A program made the translations under genes and the position numbers. The notes under the pieces are model-generated. The model saw only the letters and a list, made by a program, of their open reading frames with translations, made no database searches and was not told where the DNA came from. This document shows, piece by piece, positions 33,342 to 42,870 of a DNA stretch of 64,000 nt. Source of the DNA: Ekhidna lutea (GTDB lineage: Bacteria; Bacteroidota; Bacteroidia; Cytophagales; Cyclobacteriaceae); the NCBI RefSeq assembly GCF_900188325.1, contig NZ_FZPD01000004.1, positions 564,501 to 628,500 on the forward strand, written 5' to 3'. How positions within the stretch are numbered: position 1 is the stretch's first letter; each line of letters starts with the position of its first letter.

Positions 33342-33794
33342 ATGAAATACACATGTGAAGTCATCATTGATAAGCCTCGGGATGAGGTGATCAAAGCATT
33401 TGACAACCCGGACAATATGAAGTATTGGCAAAAAGGGTTTGTAAGTTTCGAGCATGTTTCCGGAGAGCCGGGTAAGCCTGGTGCGGAATCCATCATTAAA
33501 TATGACTTTGGAAAAAGGAAAATGGAGTTGATTGAGACAATCACTTTTAGAAATCTTCCTGATGAATTCCATGGAAATTATCAGACAAAGGGGGTTGTCA
33601 ACATTCAAAAAAACTACTTTAAAGAAGAAAACGGAAAGACCCGATGGACGTCTGAGGCTGAATTTAAGTTTTCCGGCTTTATGAAGATAATGGTATTTTT
33701 TATGGGGAAGAAGCCCTTTAAAAAACAAACACAGTCATTCATGGATGACTTTAAAGCTTTTGCTGAAGGAAATCCTAAGTATGGTACAGAGTAG
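33342..33794 (+). CDS. SRPBCC (START-like) family protein
   Basis: A 150-residue ligand-binding-fold protein of the SRPBCC superfamily (polyketide cyclase type). MKYTCEVIIDKPRDEVIKAF and the later FDNPDNMKYWQKGFVSFEHV are the usual N-terminal strand-helix pair, and KTRWTSEAEFKFSGFMKIMV and MDDFKAFAEGN give the C-terminal helix. It probably binds a hydrophobic small molecule; the ligand is unknown. Confidence 0.82.
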   Translation: MKYTCEVIIDKPRDEVIKAFDNPDNMKYWQKGFVSFEHVSGEPGKPGAESIIKYDFGKRKMELIETITFRNLPDEFHGNYQTKGVVNIQKNYFKEENGKTRWTSEAEFKFSGFMKIMVFFMGKKPFKKQTQSFMDDFKAFAEGNPKYGTE

Positions 33795-33826
33795 GCGTTA
33801 TTACTATTTGCTACTAAAACCTTTAT

Positions 33827-33876
33827 AATTAGTAGGTTTTTTATAAAAATCTACTAATTTAGTATTAATTAGTAGG
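33827..33876 (+). promoter_or_regulatory. Three AATTAGTAG boxes before the Fic gene
   Basis: AATTAGTAGG at 33827-33836, its inverted form CTACTAATT at 33851-33859, and AATTAGTAGG again at 33867-33876, ending 8 bases before the Fic start. The direct copies are 40 bp apart. Such an array is typical of a self-controlled gene; the winged helix at the C terminus of the Fic protein is a likely binder. Confidence 0.6.
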
Positions 33877-33884
33877 TAATAGTA

Positions 33885-35165
33885 ATGAAGAAACCAGAGC
33901 GACCACCTTATCCATTCAGCCCAAAAACTGTTCATTTAATGAATAATGAACAGTTAATACACTCATTACATCAAATAGACCAGGAATACCCTTACTGGGA
34001 AAGTTTTAAGCATAAAATCACCTCTTATGAGAATTTAAAGTCCTATAAACCTGCTGAGCTATGGGAAACGATGACTCTTTTCAGAAAATATCAATTCATT
34101 GGAGGTATAAAATTCACAAGTTTAAAATATTCGCTAACCAATAAAATCTCTCACCAACTCCACAAATTTGACCTTGATCTGGGTGGAAGTATCCAATCAG
34201 ATGTAATCATTCCTGATGAGCACAAGGAACGCTATTTCATCAGCTCTATTATGGAAGAAGCCATTGCTTCCAGCCAATTAGAAGGAGCAGTTACTACAAG
34301 GCGTTTAGCTAAAGAAATGCTTCGAACAAATCGCAAGCCTAAAAATCATTCAGAGAAAATGATATTGAACAATTACCTCACAATCAAAAAGGTAGTTGAT
34401 CAGAAGAATCAGAAACTAACGCCAGAATTCATCAAGGAAATTCAAGCAATAGTTACAAAAGGAACACTGGAAAAACCAGAGAATGAAGGCGAGTTTAGAG
34501 AAAGTAATGATGTAAAAGTAGTAGATGGTATAACAGGGGAGGTATTCTATGATCCACCGGCTTTTGATGAAGTCGAGAAGCTTATCAAAGACCTTTGTGA
34601 CTTCATAAACAAAAAGGAAGATGACCCATTTATTCATCCAATTATTAAAGGAATCATCCTTCACTTTATGATCGGCTATATTCATCCATTCGTCGATGGA
34701 AACGGAAGGACAGCTCGTGCACTTTACTACTGGTACTTAGTAAGAAAAGGATATTGGATTGTGGAATATTTGTCCATTTCAAGAATCATTTTAAAGTCTC
34801 CTGCTCAATATTCGAGAGCCTATCTCTACACCGAGTATGATGAGAATGATCTCACCTACTTTATAGATTATAATCTTAAATGCATGAGTCAGGCATTGGA
34901 AGAGTTTAAGAAATATGTCAAACGAAAGATAAAAGAAAAGAAAGAGGCGTTTGAGCTGATGAAGTCTGAAGATGTGAATGAACGGCAGGCTCAAATACTT
35001 AACATTTTCCACAACGAGCCAGATAAGGTGTTAACAATTAAAGAGGTAGAAAATTTATTTAGTGTGGTGTATCAAACGGCAAGAACTGACCTGATGGATT
35101 TAGAGACAAAAAAATATTTGAAGTCGAAAACCTCAGGTAAAAAACTAATTTTCTATAAAGCCTGA
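33885..35165 (+). CDS. Fic family AMP-transferase with inhibitory helix and C-terminal winged helix
   Basis: A 426-residue class II Fic protein. An N-terminal inhibitory motif S-x3-E-G (SSQLEGA, near residue 130) would block ATP in the resting state. The Fic active loop is HPFVDGNGRTARALYYW near residue 267, with all catalytic residues, so AMP transfer to a hydroxyl is likely. The last ~70 residues (NERQAQILNIFHNEPDKVLT ... VYQTARTDLMDLETKKYL) read as a winged helix, fitting the DUF4172/Fic-HTH layout. The target is unknown. It abuts the convergent esterase stop without a gap. Confidence 0.88.
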   Translation: MKKPERPPYPFSPKTVHLMNNEQLIHSLHQIDQEYPYWESFKHKITSYENLKSYKPAELWETMTLFRKYQFIGGIKFTSLKYSLTNKISHQLHKFDLDLGGSIQSDVIIPDEHKERYFISSIMEEAIASSQLEGAVTTRRLAKEMLRTNRKPKNHSEKMILNNYLTIKKVVDQKNQKLTPEFIKEIQAIVTKGTLEKPENEGEFRESNDVKVVDGITGEVFYDPPAFDEVEKLIKDLCDFINKKEDDPFIHPIIKGIILHFMIGYIHPFVDGNGRTARALYYWYLVRKGYWIVEYLSISRIILKSPAQYSRAYLYTEYDENDLTYFIDYNLKCMSQALEEFKKYVKRKIKEKKEAFELMKSEDVNERQAQILNIFHNEPDKVLTIKEVENLFSVVYQTARTDLMDLETKKYLKSKTSGKKLIFYKA

Positions 35166-36365
35166 TTAGTTCGCAGAAAAGAAAAACTCCAGCATATCAT
35201 CTGTAGTAGCTCTCCACAATCCCCAGCTGTGTCCCTCAGGGAGTTCCTTCCATATAACATCATATCCAGTTTCAATTAAATAATCTTTAACCTTTCTCAT
35301 ATTGGGAGGCAGAGAGCTCCCTTCATAAGTGCCCCAAATGGTGGCAACTTTGATCGCTTTCATCTCACCATCCATGACAATCCCATTCGTGTGAAAGTTA
35401 TTGGGCTGAAATGCGCCTGAATGAATGCCGCAATTTCCAAAGACATCAGGGTTGTTAAAAGCTATAATAGCTGAAATGTTTCCACCATAAGAATCACCGA
35501 TCACCGCGCGACTTTCAGCGGCTACCATGGTGCTGTAATTAGCATCAATGTATGGCACCAACTCATCCACAAAGAAATCGGTGTATTTGAAACGATCGTC
35601 AAAGGCATACTCGATGTTTCGATCGTTTGGAACTACAAAAACTCCGATTGTCGGAACAATTTTCTCATCCGCAATCAGATTATCTAACACATTCTTTGAG
35701 CTGGCCAGATTGAGATAGTCCGAACCATCCTGAAAGTATGCCACCGGGTATTCATTGGATTCATCATAAGATGCAGGTAGGTAAACATGCACGTCATACG
35801 TTTTCCCTGTAGCTGTACTGGAAATTTGAATTTCAGTTACAGTTCCTTTGTCAATCCCATCTCGGGCTTCAATTTCTTCGGGATGCACGTATTCAGGCAT
35901 GGCTAACTCTGAATTAGGGCCAAATCCACCACCAACCTTATTCGGGTTTTTAGGATCTAAGATCCAATTGGATCCATTAATCACCAGCTTGTAATCCAGG
36001 CGAGCATTTTTCTCAAACGTCTCTTTCCTGTACCAAAGATCTGTATCCCTTAGTCTCGTAAAATTCCTACCGGATGGGTTCCACCCATTAAAATCTCCCG
36101 CCACCTGCACGCTTGTCGCATCACCAACATAGAAAAAGTAAACATTGGTATCCTCCTCGATAAATGGCGCATCCAGTGAGTCCAAAAATTTATCGACAAA
36201 TGCATATTGATCCGCAGAATCAGATAAGGTTACTGCTTCGATCAGTTGGGAGAAGCTGTCGGCTTTTACTATTTCCTCATTTTCAAGAACAGCTCGATCC
36301 TGCTTGCATTGAAATGCAAGCAGGATCGTCAAACAAATCAAAATTTTACTCAGGTGTTTTCTCAT
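35166..36365 (-). CDS. Lipoprotein esterase of the Fes/esterase-D family with CBM48-like domain
   Basis: A 399-residue exported hydrolase. [20 protein letters not shown] is a lipoprotein signal. Residues ~70-140 ([33 protein letters not shown]) resemble the early-set/CBM48 domain found before enterochelin-type esterases. The alpha/beta-hydrolase domain has nucleophile Ser in GDSYGGNIS and His in [11 protein letters not shown]. It may cleave an ester of a siderophore, sugar or phenolic. Its start overlaps the end of the symporter gene by 20 bp, so the two are one transcription unit. Confidence 0.83.
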   Translation of the reverse strand: MRKHLSKILICLTILLAFQCKQDRAVLENEEIVKADSFSQLIEAVTLSDSADQYAFVDKFLDSLDAPFIEEDTNVYFFYVGDATSVQVAGDFNGWNPSGRNFTRLRDTDLWYRKETFEKNARLDYKLVINGSNWILDPKNPNKVGGGFGPNSELAMPEYVHPEEIEARDGIDKGTVTEIQISSTATGKTYDVHVYLPASYDESNEYPVAYFQDGSDYLNLASSKNVLDNLIADEKIVPTIGVFVVPNDRNIEYAFDDRFKYTDFFVDELVPYIDANYSTMVAAESRAVIGDSYGGNISAIIAFNNPDVFGNCGIHSGAFQPNNFHTNGIVMDGEMKAIKVATIWGTYEGSSLPPNMRKVKDYLIETGYDVIWKELPEGHSWGLWRATTDDMLEFFFSAN

Positions 36366-38052
36366 TCGGCCATTCCAGCTTGAAATCTTTCCAGTAATCT
36401 CCGACTGTTTGCTTCATCTCACGATGCATGATCAGAATGCCAATCAAGTTAGGAATAGTCATCAATGCAATGGTGATGTTCGCTAAAGTCCAAATGATTG
36501 TTGTATCTGCAAACGAGGCAACAAAGAACCCTGCTACGTAGATAATTTTGTACACTATGATATACTTGGTTCCAAATAAGTAAGTCGTGGCTCTTCCGCC
36601 ATAATAAGACCAGCTAATTGCAGTACTAAAAGCAAAGAGTATTAAGCCTATGGATACAATATACTTGCCGTAATCTCCAAAGTAGCCTTCATTAAAAGCA
36701 ACCGTGGTAAGCGGGGCACTATGCAAAAGAGACTTACCGATGATGGTCACATCGGAATCACCGGCAATGCTACCATTCAGCACATTGATAGTACCGGAGT
36801 ATAATTTATCTCCTCTCCTGATTTTCACATTTTCAGCAAAAGACTCTGCTGCAATTATTGTCACACCATTTTGAACGATTCCCTCTTCGACATTCAGATT
36901 GCCTGAAAATAAAGGAACAGACTCCTTTTGAATCATATGATTTCTAACCGTTCGCTTGTCGTCCTCATCAGCTTCATCATAGACATCCGCAAGGACGACT
37001 ATATCCGAATATTGGATTTCGTTTTCATATTTCTTTGCCCAGGCACCAGAAGATAAAAGTACAAGTCCCGTGATTGTACAGATGATGATGGTATCAATGA
37101 ATGGCTCAAGAATAGCTACCATTCCTTCCGAAACAGGCTCATGAGCCCTGGCGGCAGAGTGAGCAATCGGTGCTGACCCCTGACCAGCTTCATTAGAGAA
37201 TAGACCTCTATTTACACCTCTATTGAATGCAAATGCAAGGTTAGCTCCAAGAAAACCACCCATTGCAGCACTACCGGTGAAAACGTCACCAAATATTGCG
37301 AGGATTGATGGAAATATGTTTTCAGCATTATAGAATATAACAGACAGTGCACCCAATAGGTAAACAACTGCCATGAACGGAACAATCTTTTCAGTCACCT
37401 TCACGATTCGCTTAATTCCACCTAGAATTACAGCTGCCAGCAATACTGCTAATACTGCTCCTGTGATCCACTGCTCTACACCAAAAGTTGTAAATACTGA
37501 ATTTGCAATATTATTGATCTGAGGCAGGTTACCTGTTCCAAACGAAGACATGATGGTAGCAATAGCAAATAAGCCTCCCATGAAATATCCGGTCTTAATC
37601 ACCTTACCTGACTTGGTAGTGATGTTCAGTCGTTTTTTCATGTAATACATCGGGCCACCTGAGATTCCATCTCCAACTTTCTCCCTGTACTTATGTGAAA
37701 GGGTTACTTCCACGAATTTTGTTGTCATACCTAACATGGCAGTAACCAACATCCAGAAAAGTGCTGCCGGCCCTCCCAGGTGAACTGCCAGAGCTACTCC
37801 ACCTATATTGCCTGTTCCTACGGTTCCGGATAGAGCGGTTGCTAACGCCTGAAAATGTGAAGCATCGCCTTCATCATCGGCCTTATCAAACTTTCCTTTA
37901 ACCACTCGAAGAGCAAATCTGAAATACCGAATCTGAGGAAATTTCAGATAAATGGTGAAAAACAGCCCAGTTCCAAGTAGCAGATATACAAACCAGGAAG
38001 ACCCTCCAATGGCTCCATCTATTTGATTTAAAATTTCATTTAATTCTCGCAT
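36346..38052 (-). CDS. Sodium:alanine symporter (AGCS family) with inserted soluble domain
   Basis: A 568-residue inner-membrane carrier of the AGCS family, which imports alanine or glycine with Na+. Typical motifs: [20 protein letters not shown] (Na+/substrate site) and [20 protein letters not shown]. Members usually have ~450-500 residues. The extra ~110 residues lie near 340-450, after LVLLSSGAW and before TTVAFN. The insertion is hydrophilic and strand-rich ([40 protein letters not shown]). The esterase starts inside its last codons. Confidence 0.92.
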   Translation of the reverse strand: MRELNEILNQIDGAIGGSSWFVYLLLGTGLFFTIYLKFPQIRYFRFALRVVKGKFDKADDEGDASHFQALATALSGTVGTGNIGGVALAVHLGGPAALFWMLVTAMLGMTTKFVEVTLSHKYREKVGDGISGGPMYYMKKRLNITTKSGKVIKTGYFMGGLFAIATIMSSFGTGNLPQINNIANSVFTTFGVEQWITGAVLAVLLAAVILGGIKRIVKVTEKIVPFMAVVYLLGALSVIFYNAENIFPSILAIFGDVFTGSAAMGGFLGANLAFAFNRGVNRGLFSNEAGQGSAPIAHSAARAHEPVSEGMVAILEPFIDTIIICTITGLVLLSSGAWAKKYENEIQYSDIVVLADVYDEADEDDKRTVRNHMIQKESVPLFSGNLNVEEGIVQNGVTIIAAESFAENVKIRRGDKLYSGTINVLNGSIAGDSDVTIIGKSLLHSAPLTTVAFNEGYFGDYGKYIVSIGLILFAFSTAISWSYYGGRATTYLFGTKYIIVYKIIYVAGFFVASFADTTIIWTLANITIALMTIPNLIGILIMHREMKQTVGDYWKDFKLEWPNEKTPE

Positions 38053-38083
38053 GAATTAGGTTTTTCTTTTTTTCGCAATTCGA

Positions 38084-38091
38084 CAAAAATA
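38084..38091 (-). promoter_or_regulatory. Predicted -7 promoter element of the symporter-esterase operon
   Basis: TATTTTTG on the minus strand, an exact TAnnTTTG match, 31 bp before the symporter ATG. No -33 box was seen. Confidence 0.55.
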
Positions 38092-38229
38092 GCTTTTTTA
38101 ATGAATCGCCGGCCATCCGGAACAATTCATTCACTCATGTGTTACATGGAAGGGACAGTTAAGCCCAGATACGACCATTTTTAGTATCTTTCTTAGAAAC
38201 ATTTTCAAGTTTTCAAAACCTAACAATAA

Positions 38230-39060
38230 ATGGAAGAAGTAACATCAGAAGCATCAAAATATACTCAAATGGCTATCGATCTGGCCATGTCGTGGGGGCC
38301 AAAAGTCATTGCAGCTATTGTGACCTTACTTGTTGGACTTTGGATCATCGGGATGATCACCCGAGGTGTTGGTAAAACGATGCAAAAGCGGGATGTCGAT
38401 CCCTCGTTGCGCCCGTTTTTAAAATCGCTTATTTCAGCCGTTTTAAAAGTAATGCTATTCATCTCAGTCATCGGGATGGTTGGTATTGAAGCCACAAGTT
38501 TTGTAGCAGTACTTGGTGCTGCTGGTTTAGCCATTGGACTTGCACTTCAAGGAACACTTCAAAATTTTGCCGGTGGTGTAATAATACTTTTGATAAAACC
38601 TTTTAAAGTGGGTGACTGGATAGATACCCCTAGTCATTCCGGTACCGTTCATGCCATCCAGATTTTTCATACCATTCTGAAAACACCGGATATGAAAACA
38701 ATCATTATTCCGAATGGCCCGTTGGCCAATTCATCTCTAACCAACTATTCAACAGAACCACGTAGAAGACTTGATTTGACGGTAGGAGTAGGTTACGGTG
38801 ATAGCACTCAAAAAACTCGTGAAACGTTAATGGAGCTTATCAATGCCGATGAGCGTATCCTGAAAGACCCGGAACCATTTATTGCCGTTGCAGAACTTGC
38901 GGATAGCTCAGTAAACTTCACGGTTAGATTGTGGGTGGAAGCCTCTAATTACTGGCCGTTGAAATTTGACATGAATGAGCGGATATATAATAAGTTTAAT
39001 GAAGTTGGATTGAATATTCCATTCCCTCAAATGGATGTGCATATGCACAAAGACAACTAA
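38230..39060 (+). CDS. Small-conductance mechanosensitive channel (MscS family)
   Basis: A 276-residue channel that opens under membrane tension to release solutes on osmotic downshift. Three transmembrane segments (IAAIVTLLVGLWIIGMITRG; LISAVLKVMLFISVIGMVGI; the pore helix TM3 with ATSFVAVLGAAGLAIGLALQ and GTLQNFAGGVIILL) are followed by the MscS beta domain (KPFKVGDWIDTPSHSGTVHA, IIIPNGPLANSSLTNYS) and a C-terminal alpha/beta domain. Standard minimal MscS length. Confidence 0.93.
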   Translation: MEEVTSEASKYTQMAIDLAMSWGPKVIAAIVTLLVGLWIIGMITRGVGKTMQKRDVDPSLRPFLKSLISAVLKVMLFISVIGMVGIEATSFVAVLGAAGLAIGLALQGTLQNFAGGVIILLIKPFKVGDWIDTPSHSGTVHAIQIFHTILKTPDMKTIIIPNGPLANSSLTNYSTEPRRRLDLTVGVGYGDSTQKTRETLMELINADERILKDPEPFIAVAELADSSVNFTVRLWVEASNYWPLKFDMNERIYNKFNEVGLNIPFPQMDVHMHKDN

Positions 39061-39084
39061 TCAATCAGGGATAATAAAAGATCA

Positions 39085-39119
39085 AAAGTCCGGTTTTCGA
39101 ACCGGACTTTCTTATTTTT
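39085..39119 (+). terminator. Strong terminator of mscS
   Basis: Perfect 11-bp stem AAAGTCCGGTT / AACCGGACTTT with a TTCG loop (39085-39110), followed by CTTATTTTT. It ends only 15 bp before the next gene, whose own promoter-like TATTTTTA (39113-39120) sits directly behind the stem. Confidence 0.9.
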
Positions 39120-39125
39120 ATAGTA

Positions 39126-39506
39126 ATGAGACAAAACATTTCATCTGGAGCCCCCTGGGAAAATCAAGTCGGATATTGCAGAGCTGTAAGAATAGGAAAT
39201 ACGATCGAAGTGTCAGGAACTGCACCTGTGAGAGATGGCAAAACCGTAGGTGACAATGCTTATGAGCAAACGAAAGTGTGCCTCGAAATAGTTAAGGAAG
39301 CCATCGAAAAGGCAGGAGGGAGAATTGAGGATGTAATTAGAACAAGGATGTTTGTAACGGACATCTCCCAATGGGTTGCGATCGGGAAAGCTCATGGTGA
39401 AGTCTTTGGGGATATAAAACCTGCCACCAGTATGGTGGAGGTTAGGTCTTTGATTGAGCCGGACATGATGATTGAAATTGAAGCTACTGCAGTGATTTCT
39501 AGCTGA
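39126..39506 (+). CDS. RidA/RutC-like family protein
   Basis: A 126-residue member of the YjgF/RidA superfamily, more divergent than the copy at 444-821. It opens with MRQNISSGAPWENQVGYCRA, and has VSGTAPVRDGKTVGDNAYEQ, VIRTRMFVTDISQW and MVEVRSLIEPDMMIEIEATA. The Arg of the R-S/x-L segment that binds substrate carboxylates in RidA appears to be present (EVRSL). Its stop overlaps the convergent aldo/keto reductase stop by 8 bp. Confidence 0.87.
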   Translation: MRQNISSGAPWENQVGYCRAVRIGNTIEVSGTAPVRDGKTVGDNAYEQTKVCLEIVKEAIEKAGGRIEDVIRTRMFVTDISQWVAIGKAHGEVFGDIKPATSMVEVRSLIEPDMMIEIEATAVISS

Positions 39507-40419
39507 TCAATTCAATCATTCTTTTCAAATGACCTTTATCCGGTAGTCTTCCCAAACCTGCACCCATATTATCAATCATATGTTTTTCCTTGGATGTGCC
39601 CGGTATGACACAAGTGACTGCCTCGTTTGACAGTAAGTACTTCAGGAAAAATTGTCCCCAGCTTTTGCAGTCAAACTCACTTGCCCATTCAGGTAAATGT
39701 TGACCTCTTAATTTCCTAAATAAGGAACCACCTGAATAGGGTCGATTGGTTAAAACCGCAACACCTTTGTCTTTTGCGGATGGCAATAAAGACTTCTCTG
39801 CTTTTCGATCATTGATGGAATAGTTGACTTGTACAAAATCTATATTTTCAGATTTAATGATTCGCTCTAAATCATCATGAGCGCTATCAACATAGTGTGT
39901 AATTCCGATGTATCGAATAAGCCCTCTGTCCTTCCAATCGTAAAGTGTTTTAATATGCGTTTTCCAATCCTGAAGGTTGTGGATTTGCATCAAATCCATC
40001 GGATTAGCTTTCATTTTTCGCATCGAAGCATTCATTTGGTCAATGCCGGACTGTTTGCCTGACGTCCACACTTTTGTAGCACAGAAAAGTTCCTTTTCTA
40101 GTCCTAATTCTGTTGACAGATCACCAACAACTTTTTCAGAGGAACCATACATTGGAGATGAGTCAATTACATTTCCACCTCCGTCTACCAAAGCTTTCAG
40201 TACTTCTTTCAGCGGTTCTTGAGCAGATGAGGAATTACCAACATCAAATGTTTGCCAGGTACCAAGACCCACAACACCAATTTTTTCTCCCGTTGAAGGA
40301 ATGGCTCTTTTCATGATTTGATCGTTTTGTGAAAACAACACCTTAGGCATTCCTATGGCTATACACCCAACAGTTATATGCTTAAGCGCTTTTCTTCGTG
40401 ATAACATCTTGTAATTCAT
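39499..40419 (-). CDS. Aldo/keto reductase with Tat-like signal
   Basis: A 306-residue NADPH-dependent oxidoreductase. The N terminus (LSRRKALKHITVGCIAIGMP) has a twin-arginine pair before a hydrophobic stretch, so a folded export by Tat is possible. The AKR barrel contains DSSPMYGSSEKVVG (catalytic Asp/Tyr pair) and LMQIHNLQDWKTHI (the His). The C-terminal TCVIPGTSKEKHMIDNM binds NADP phosphate. The start overlaps the end of the transporter gene by 38 bp (26 from the next ATG at 40407), so they are co-transcribed. Confidence 0.87.
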   Translation of the reverse strand: MNYKMLSRRKALKHITVGCIAIGMPKVLFSQNDQIMKRAIPSTGEKIGVVGLGTWQTFDVGNSSSAQEPLKEVLKALVDGGGNVIDSSPMYGSSEKVVGDLSTELGLEKELFCATKVWTSGKQSGIDQMNASMRKMKANPMDLMQIHNLQDWKTHIKTLYDWKDRGLIRYIGITHYVDSAHDDLERIIKSENIDFVQVNYSINDRKAEKSLLPSAKDKGVAVLTNRPYSGGSLFRKLRGQHLPEWASEFDCKSWGQFFLKYLLSNEAVTCVIPGTSKEKHMIDNMGAGLGRLPDKGHLKRMIELIS

Positions 40420-41704
40420 TATTATCTAAGTTAAATGTCATTGAATTAAAAAGCCTGCCACTTCTTAATCCGGAAAGTGCCCAGACTACTGTCAGAGGGA
40501 TGGCTAGAAATGAAATTGCCTGCAATGATGCCAGTGCTGAAAGTCCGGCAAACAGCCAGCCACTAAGTGCATCACCTCCTCTGTATAAAGCAGTGTCAAT
40601 AAAATTCTTGGTGTTGTACTTTTCTCGTACACTTACTTTGGTAAACAGCACTTCGCGCGATGGTCGTTGAATAGAGAAATTGAGGGAGCGGTACAAAACC
40701 TGCACAATTAATAGCACAATTACAGACTGGCTAATTCCTAAGGATAGAAACCCAAATGAGGCGACTACAGGCACCAATATCAGACAGAAGATGATCCCGG
40801 CTTTTCTTAAAAAACGCTCGGTGATAAAAAATTGAAGGAATAGGGTACTGGAATTGACCAGCAAATCCCGAAATCCAAAATAAGATGTACGATCCTCGGA
40901 AACTGCAAATGCTTCCGATATGATGTGTGCTTGCTCAAAATAGAGGAACGTGGAAATGCAAGTGTACAACAGCACAAACAGTCCGATTTGCTTTAAATAT
41001 GGAGATCGAATCATCAATTTGAGACCCTCCCAAATACTTCCTTTGATTGGTGTCACCAGCTTTCTTTCTCCCCGAGCATTCGAATGCTTTATCAATCGCT
41101 TTAGGAAATAAGTGGCTAACCCTAATAGCAGGGCTGAAATTAAAAGCAAATTGGTCACCCCAATTTGTCCAGCCAGAGACGAAGCGATAACAGGGCCGAA
41201 AATAGCACCCGAACTACCTCCGGCTGCAATAGGACCATATAGTCGCTTGGCCTGATCTGAACTAAAAATGTCAGCATTGAAGCTCCAGAAAATGGAGATG
41301 ACAAAAAGATTAAACACGCTCAGCCATATGAAGAAGATAATGGAGACAAAGGGCACAGTGAAAAAAGTAAACAGCACATAAAAAACCAGAATATTGAAAC
41401 AAAAGAAAATGTAGATACCGGGGATGAGCTTTTGTCTTTGGTATCGCTTCATGAGGTAGCCAAAAACAGGAACGATTAAAAGCATGGTGATGAATGTGCC
41501 TGTAAACAGCCATTGCATGTTTTCTACTCCGGCTTGTATTCCCATTTCGTCCCTAACCGGCCTGAGGATAAAATAGCTGCTCATCAAAAAGAAGAAGTAA
41601 AAGAATGAAGCCATTACTGGCTTCAGTTCTCCACTGGAAATATTAAATATTCTCTTCACTAAATCCATTTGCTCCGAATTCATGGACTTAGTTACGTTAT
41701 CCAT
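40382..41704 (-). CDS. MFS-type transporter similar to ATP/ADP translocases (Npt/TLC-like)
   Basis: A 440-residue integral membrane protein with about 12 hydrophobic segments. The early SSYFILRPVRDEMGIQAGVE motif matches the YYILRPVRDEMG hallmark of Npt1/Npt2-like nucleotide transporter relatives. In Bacteroidota these are free-living forms of unknown substrate; ATP import as in Rickettsia is not implied. RPSREVLFTKVSVREKYNTK near residue 345 is also conserved. It is first in an operon with the aldo/keto reductase, and divergent from an AraC regulator. Confidence 0.82.
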   Translation of the reverse strand: MDNVTKSMNSEQMDLVKRIFNISSGELKPVMASFFYFFFLMSSYFILRPVRDEMGIQAGVENMQWLFTGTFITMLLIVPVFGYLMKRYQRQKLIPGIYIFFCFNILVFYVLFTFFTVPFVSIIFFIWLSVFNLFVISIFWSFNADIFSSDQAKRLYGPIAAGGSSGAIFGPVIASSLAGQIGVTNLLLISALLLGLATYFLKRLIKHSNARGERKLVTPIKGSIWEGLKLMIRSPYLKQIGLFVLLYTCISTFLYFEQAHIISEAFAVSEDRTSYFGFRDLLVNSSTLFLQFFITERFLRKAGIIFCLILVPVVASFGFLSLGISQSVIVLLIVQVLYRSLNFSIQRPSREVLFTKVSVREKYNTKNFIDTALYRGGDALSGWLFAGLSALASLQAISFLAIPLTVVWALSGLRSGRLFNSMTFNLDNNELQDVITKKSA

Positions 41705-41720
41705 TCTATGATGCCTTCCG

Positions 41721-41752
41721 TATTAATTAATCTGTTAGGTTTATTAATTAAT
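41721..41752. promoter_or_regulatory. Direct repeats between divergent transporter and AraC genes
   Basis: TATTAATTAAT occurs twice (41721-41731 and 41742-41752), 21 bp apart, or two helical turns, in the 65-bp divergent gap. This is a fitting site for the AraC protein encoded alongside. A partial copy, TTAATTAATTC, follows the AraC gene near 42811. Confidence 0.5.
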
Positions 41753-41769
41753 TAGCGCTTTCATCGTAA

Positions 41770-42801
41770 ATGGATTACAATTCATTATTACTGATATTTT
41801 GCAGTGCAGGAGTTATTCAAAGTCTGTTTCTGTCCATTTACATCTTTTCTTCAAAAAATATTCAGCCCGGTGAAAGAGTCTTGCTTGGTTCGCTCCTTTT
41901 GGCAATTACCCTGCGGTTAGTAAAGTCAATTGGGTGGTACTTCTTTGATATCACTGATGATGTATTCCTAAATATCGGTTTTTCTGCACATGGATTCATC
42001 GGTGCACTTCTTGTGATCTATTTCGCTCACAAGTCAGCTCGTTTGAGAAATATATTTAGTCGATTGCTGATTTTGTTACCGGGAGTGCTACTTCTTATTA
42101 CCACTCCTTTCCTGACCCTTTCAAATTTTTGGTACGCCGGTGGATATCAGGCGTTACTCTATTATACGATTGTTACTCTTCTCTTTAGTGCTTACTTTCT
42201 TTGGATTATTTACACCGAGCGGAAAATCTATTTTCCCTGGTACCGCAACCTGTTTCTAGGCGTTTCGGTTTTCTGCATTTCATACTTTACCAATTACATA
42301 TTTGGACTAAACCCCTACATCACAGGGCCGGTTGTTTATTCGATTGTTATCTACATCATAAGTTTCATCCTTTTTTCGAATCAGGAAATCTTCACCCCGC
42401 TGGGGGATAAGAAAAAGTATAAAAACATTAACCTGACTCCAGATCAAATTGCTCATCATAGAGAACGAATAGAAAGTGTGATGGTAGATCAGAAACCATA
42501 CCTTAATAGTGATTTTAGCCTGACCACACTATCAGAGTTCACGTCTATCCCTAAACATTTACTGTCCAGATTTTTCAGTGAGAGCTTGAGTCAAAGTTTC
42601 TCAGATTTTACCAATCAGTACAGAATTGATCGGGCAAAAGAACTCCTGCTTGATCCTAAATTCAACAATCATAAAATTGCAGTGATTGCGTATGAATGCG
42701 GGTTTAATTCACTTTCATCATTTAATGCGGCTTTCAAGAAACTGGCCAACACATCCCCTTCTGAATTTAGAAAGACATCCACTGACTCTTTAGTTAAATA
42801 G
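41770..42801 (+). CDS. AraC-family regulator with seven-helix membrane sensor
   Basis: A 343-residue protein. About residues 1-210 hold seven hydrophobic segments (SLLLIFCSAGVIQSLFLSIY ... PYITGPVVYSIVIYIISFIL), a membrane sensor common in Bacteroidota. The C-terminal ~110 residues are a double AraC HTH: LTTLSEFTSIPKHLLSRFFS and KIAVIAYECGFNSLSSFNAA. It should act on DNA from the membrane. The divergent nucleotide-transporter-like gene is its likely target. Confidence 0.9.
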   Translation: MDYNSLLLIFCSAGVIQSLFLSIYIFSSKNIQPGERVLLGSLLLAITLRLVKSIGWYFFDITDDVFLNIGFSAHGFIGALLVIYFAHKSARLRNIFSRLLILLPGVLLLITTPFLTLSNFWYAGGYQALLYYTIVTLLFSAYFLWIIYTERKIYFPWYRNLFLGVSVFCISYFTNYIFGLNPYITGPVVYSIVIYIISFILFSNQEIFTPLGDKKKYKNINLTPDQIAHHRERIESVMVDQKPYLNSDFSLTTLSEFTSIPKHLLSRFFSESLSQSFSDFTNQYRIDRAKELLLDPKFNNHKIAVIAYECGFNSLSSFNAAFKKLANTSPSEFRKTSTDSLVK

Positions 42802-42870
42802 TCTGACCGGTTAATTAATTCATAAGTAAATACCGAATCAAGGTAATAGTCTTACGATCAAAAAACACTC

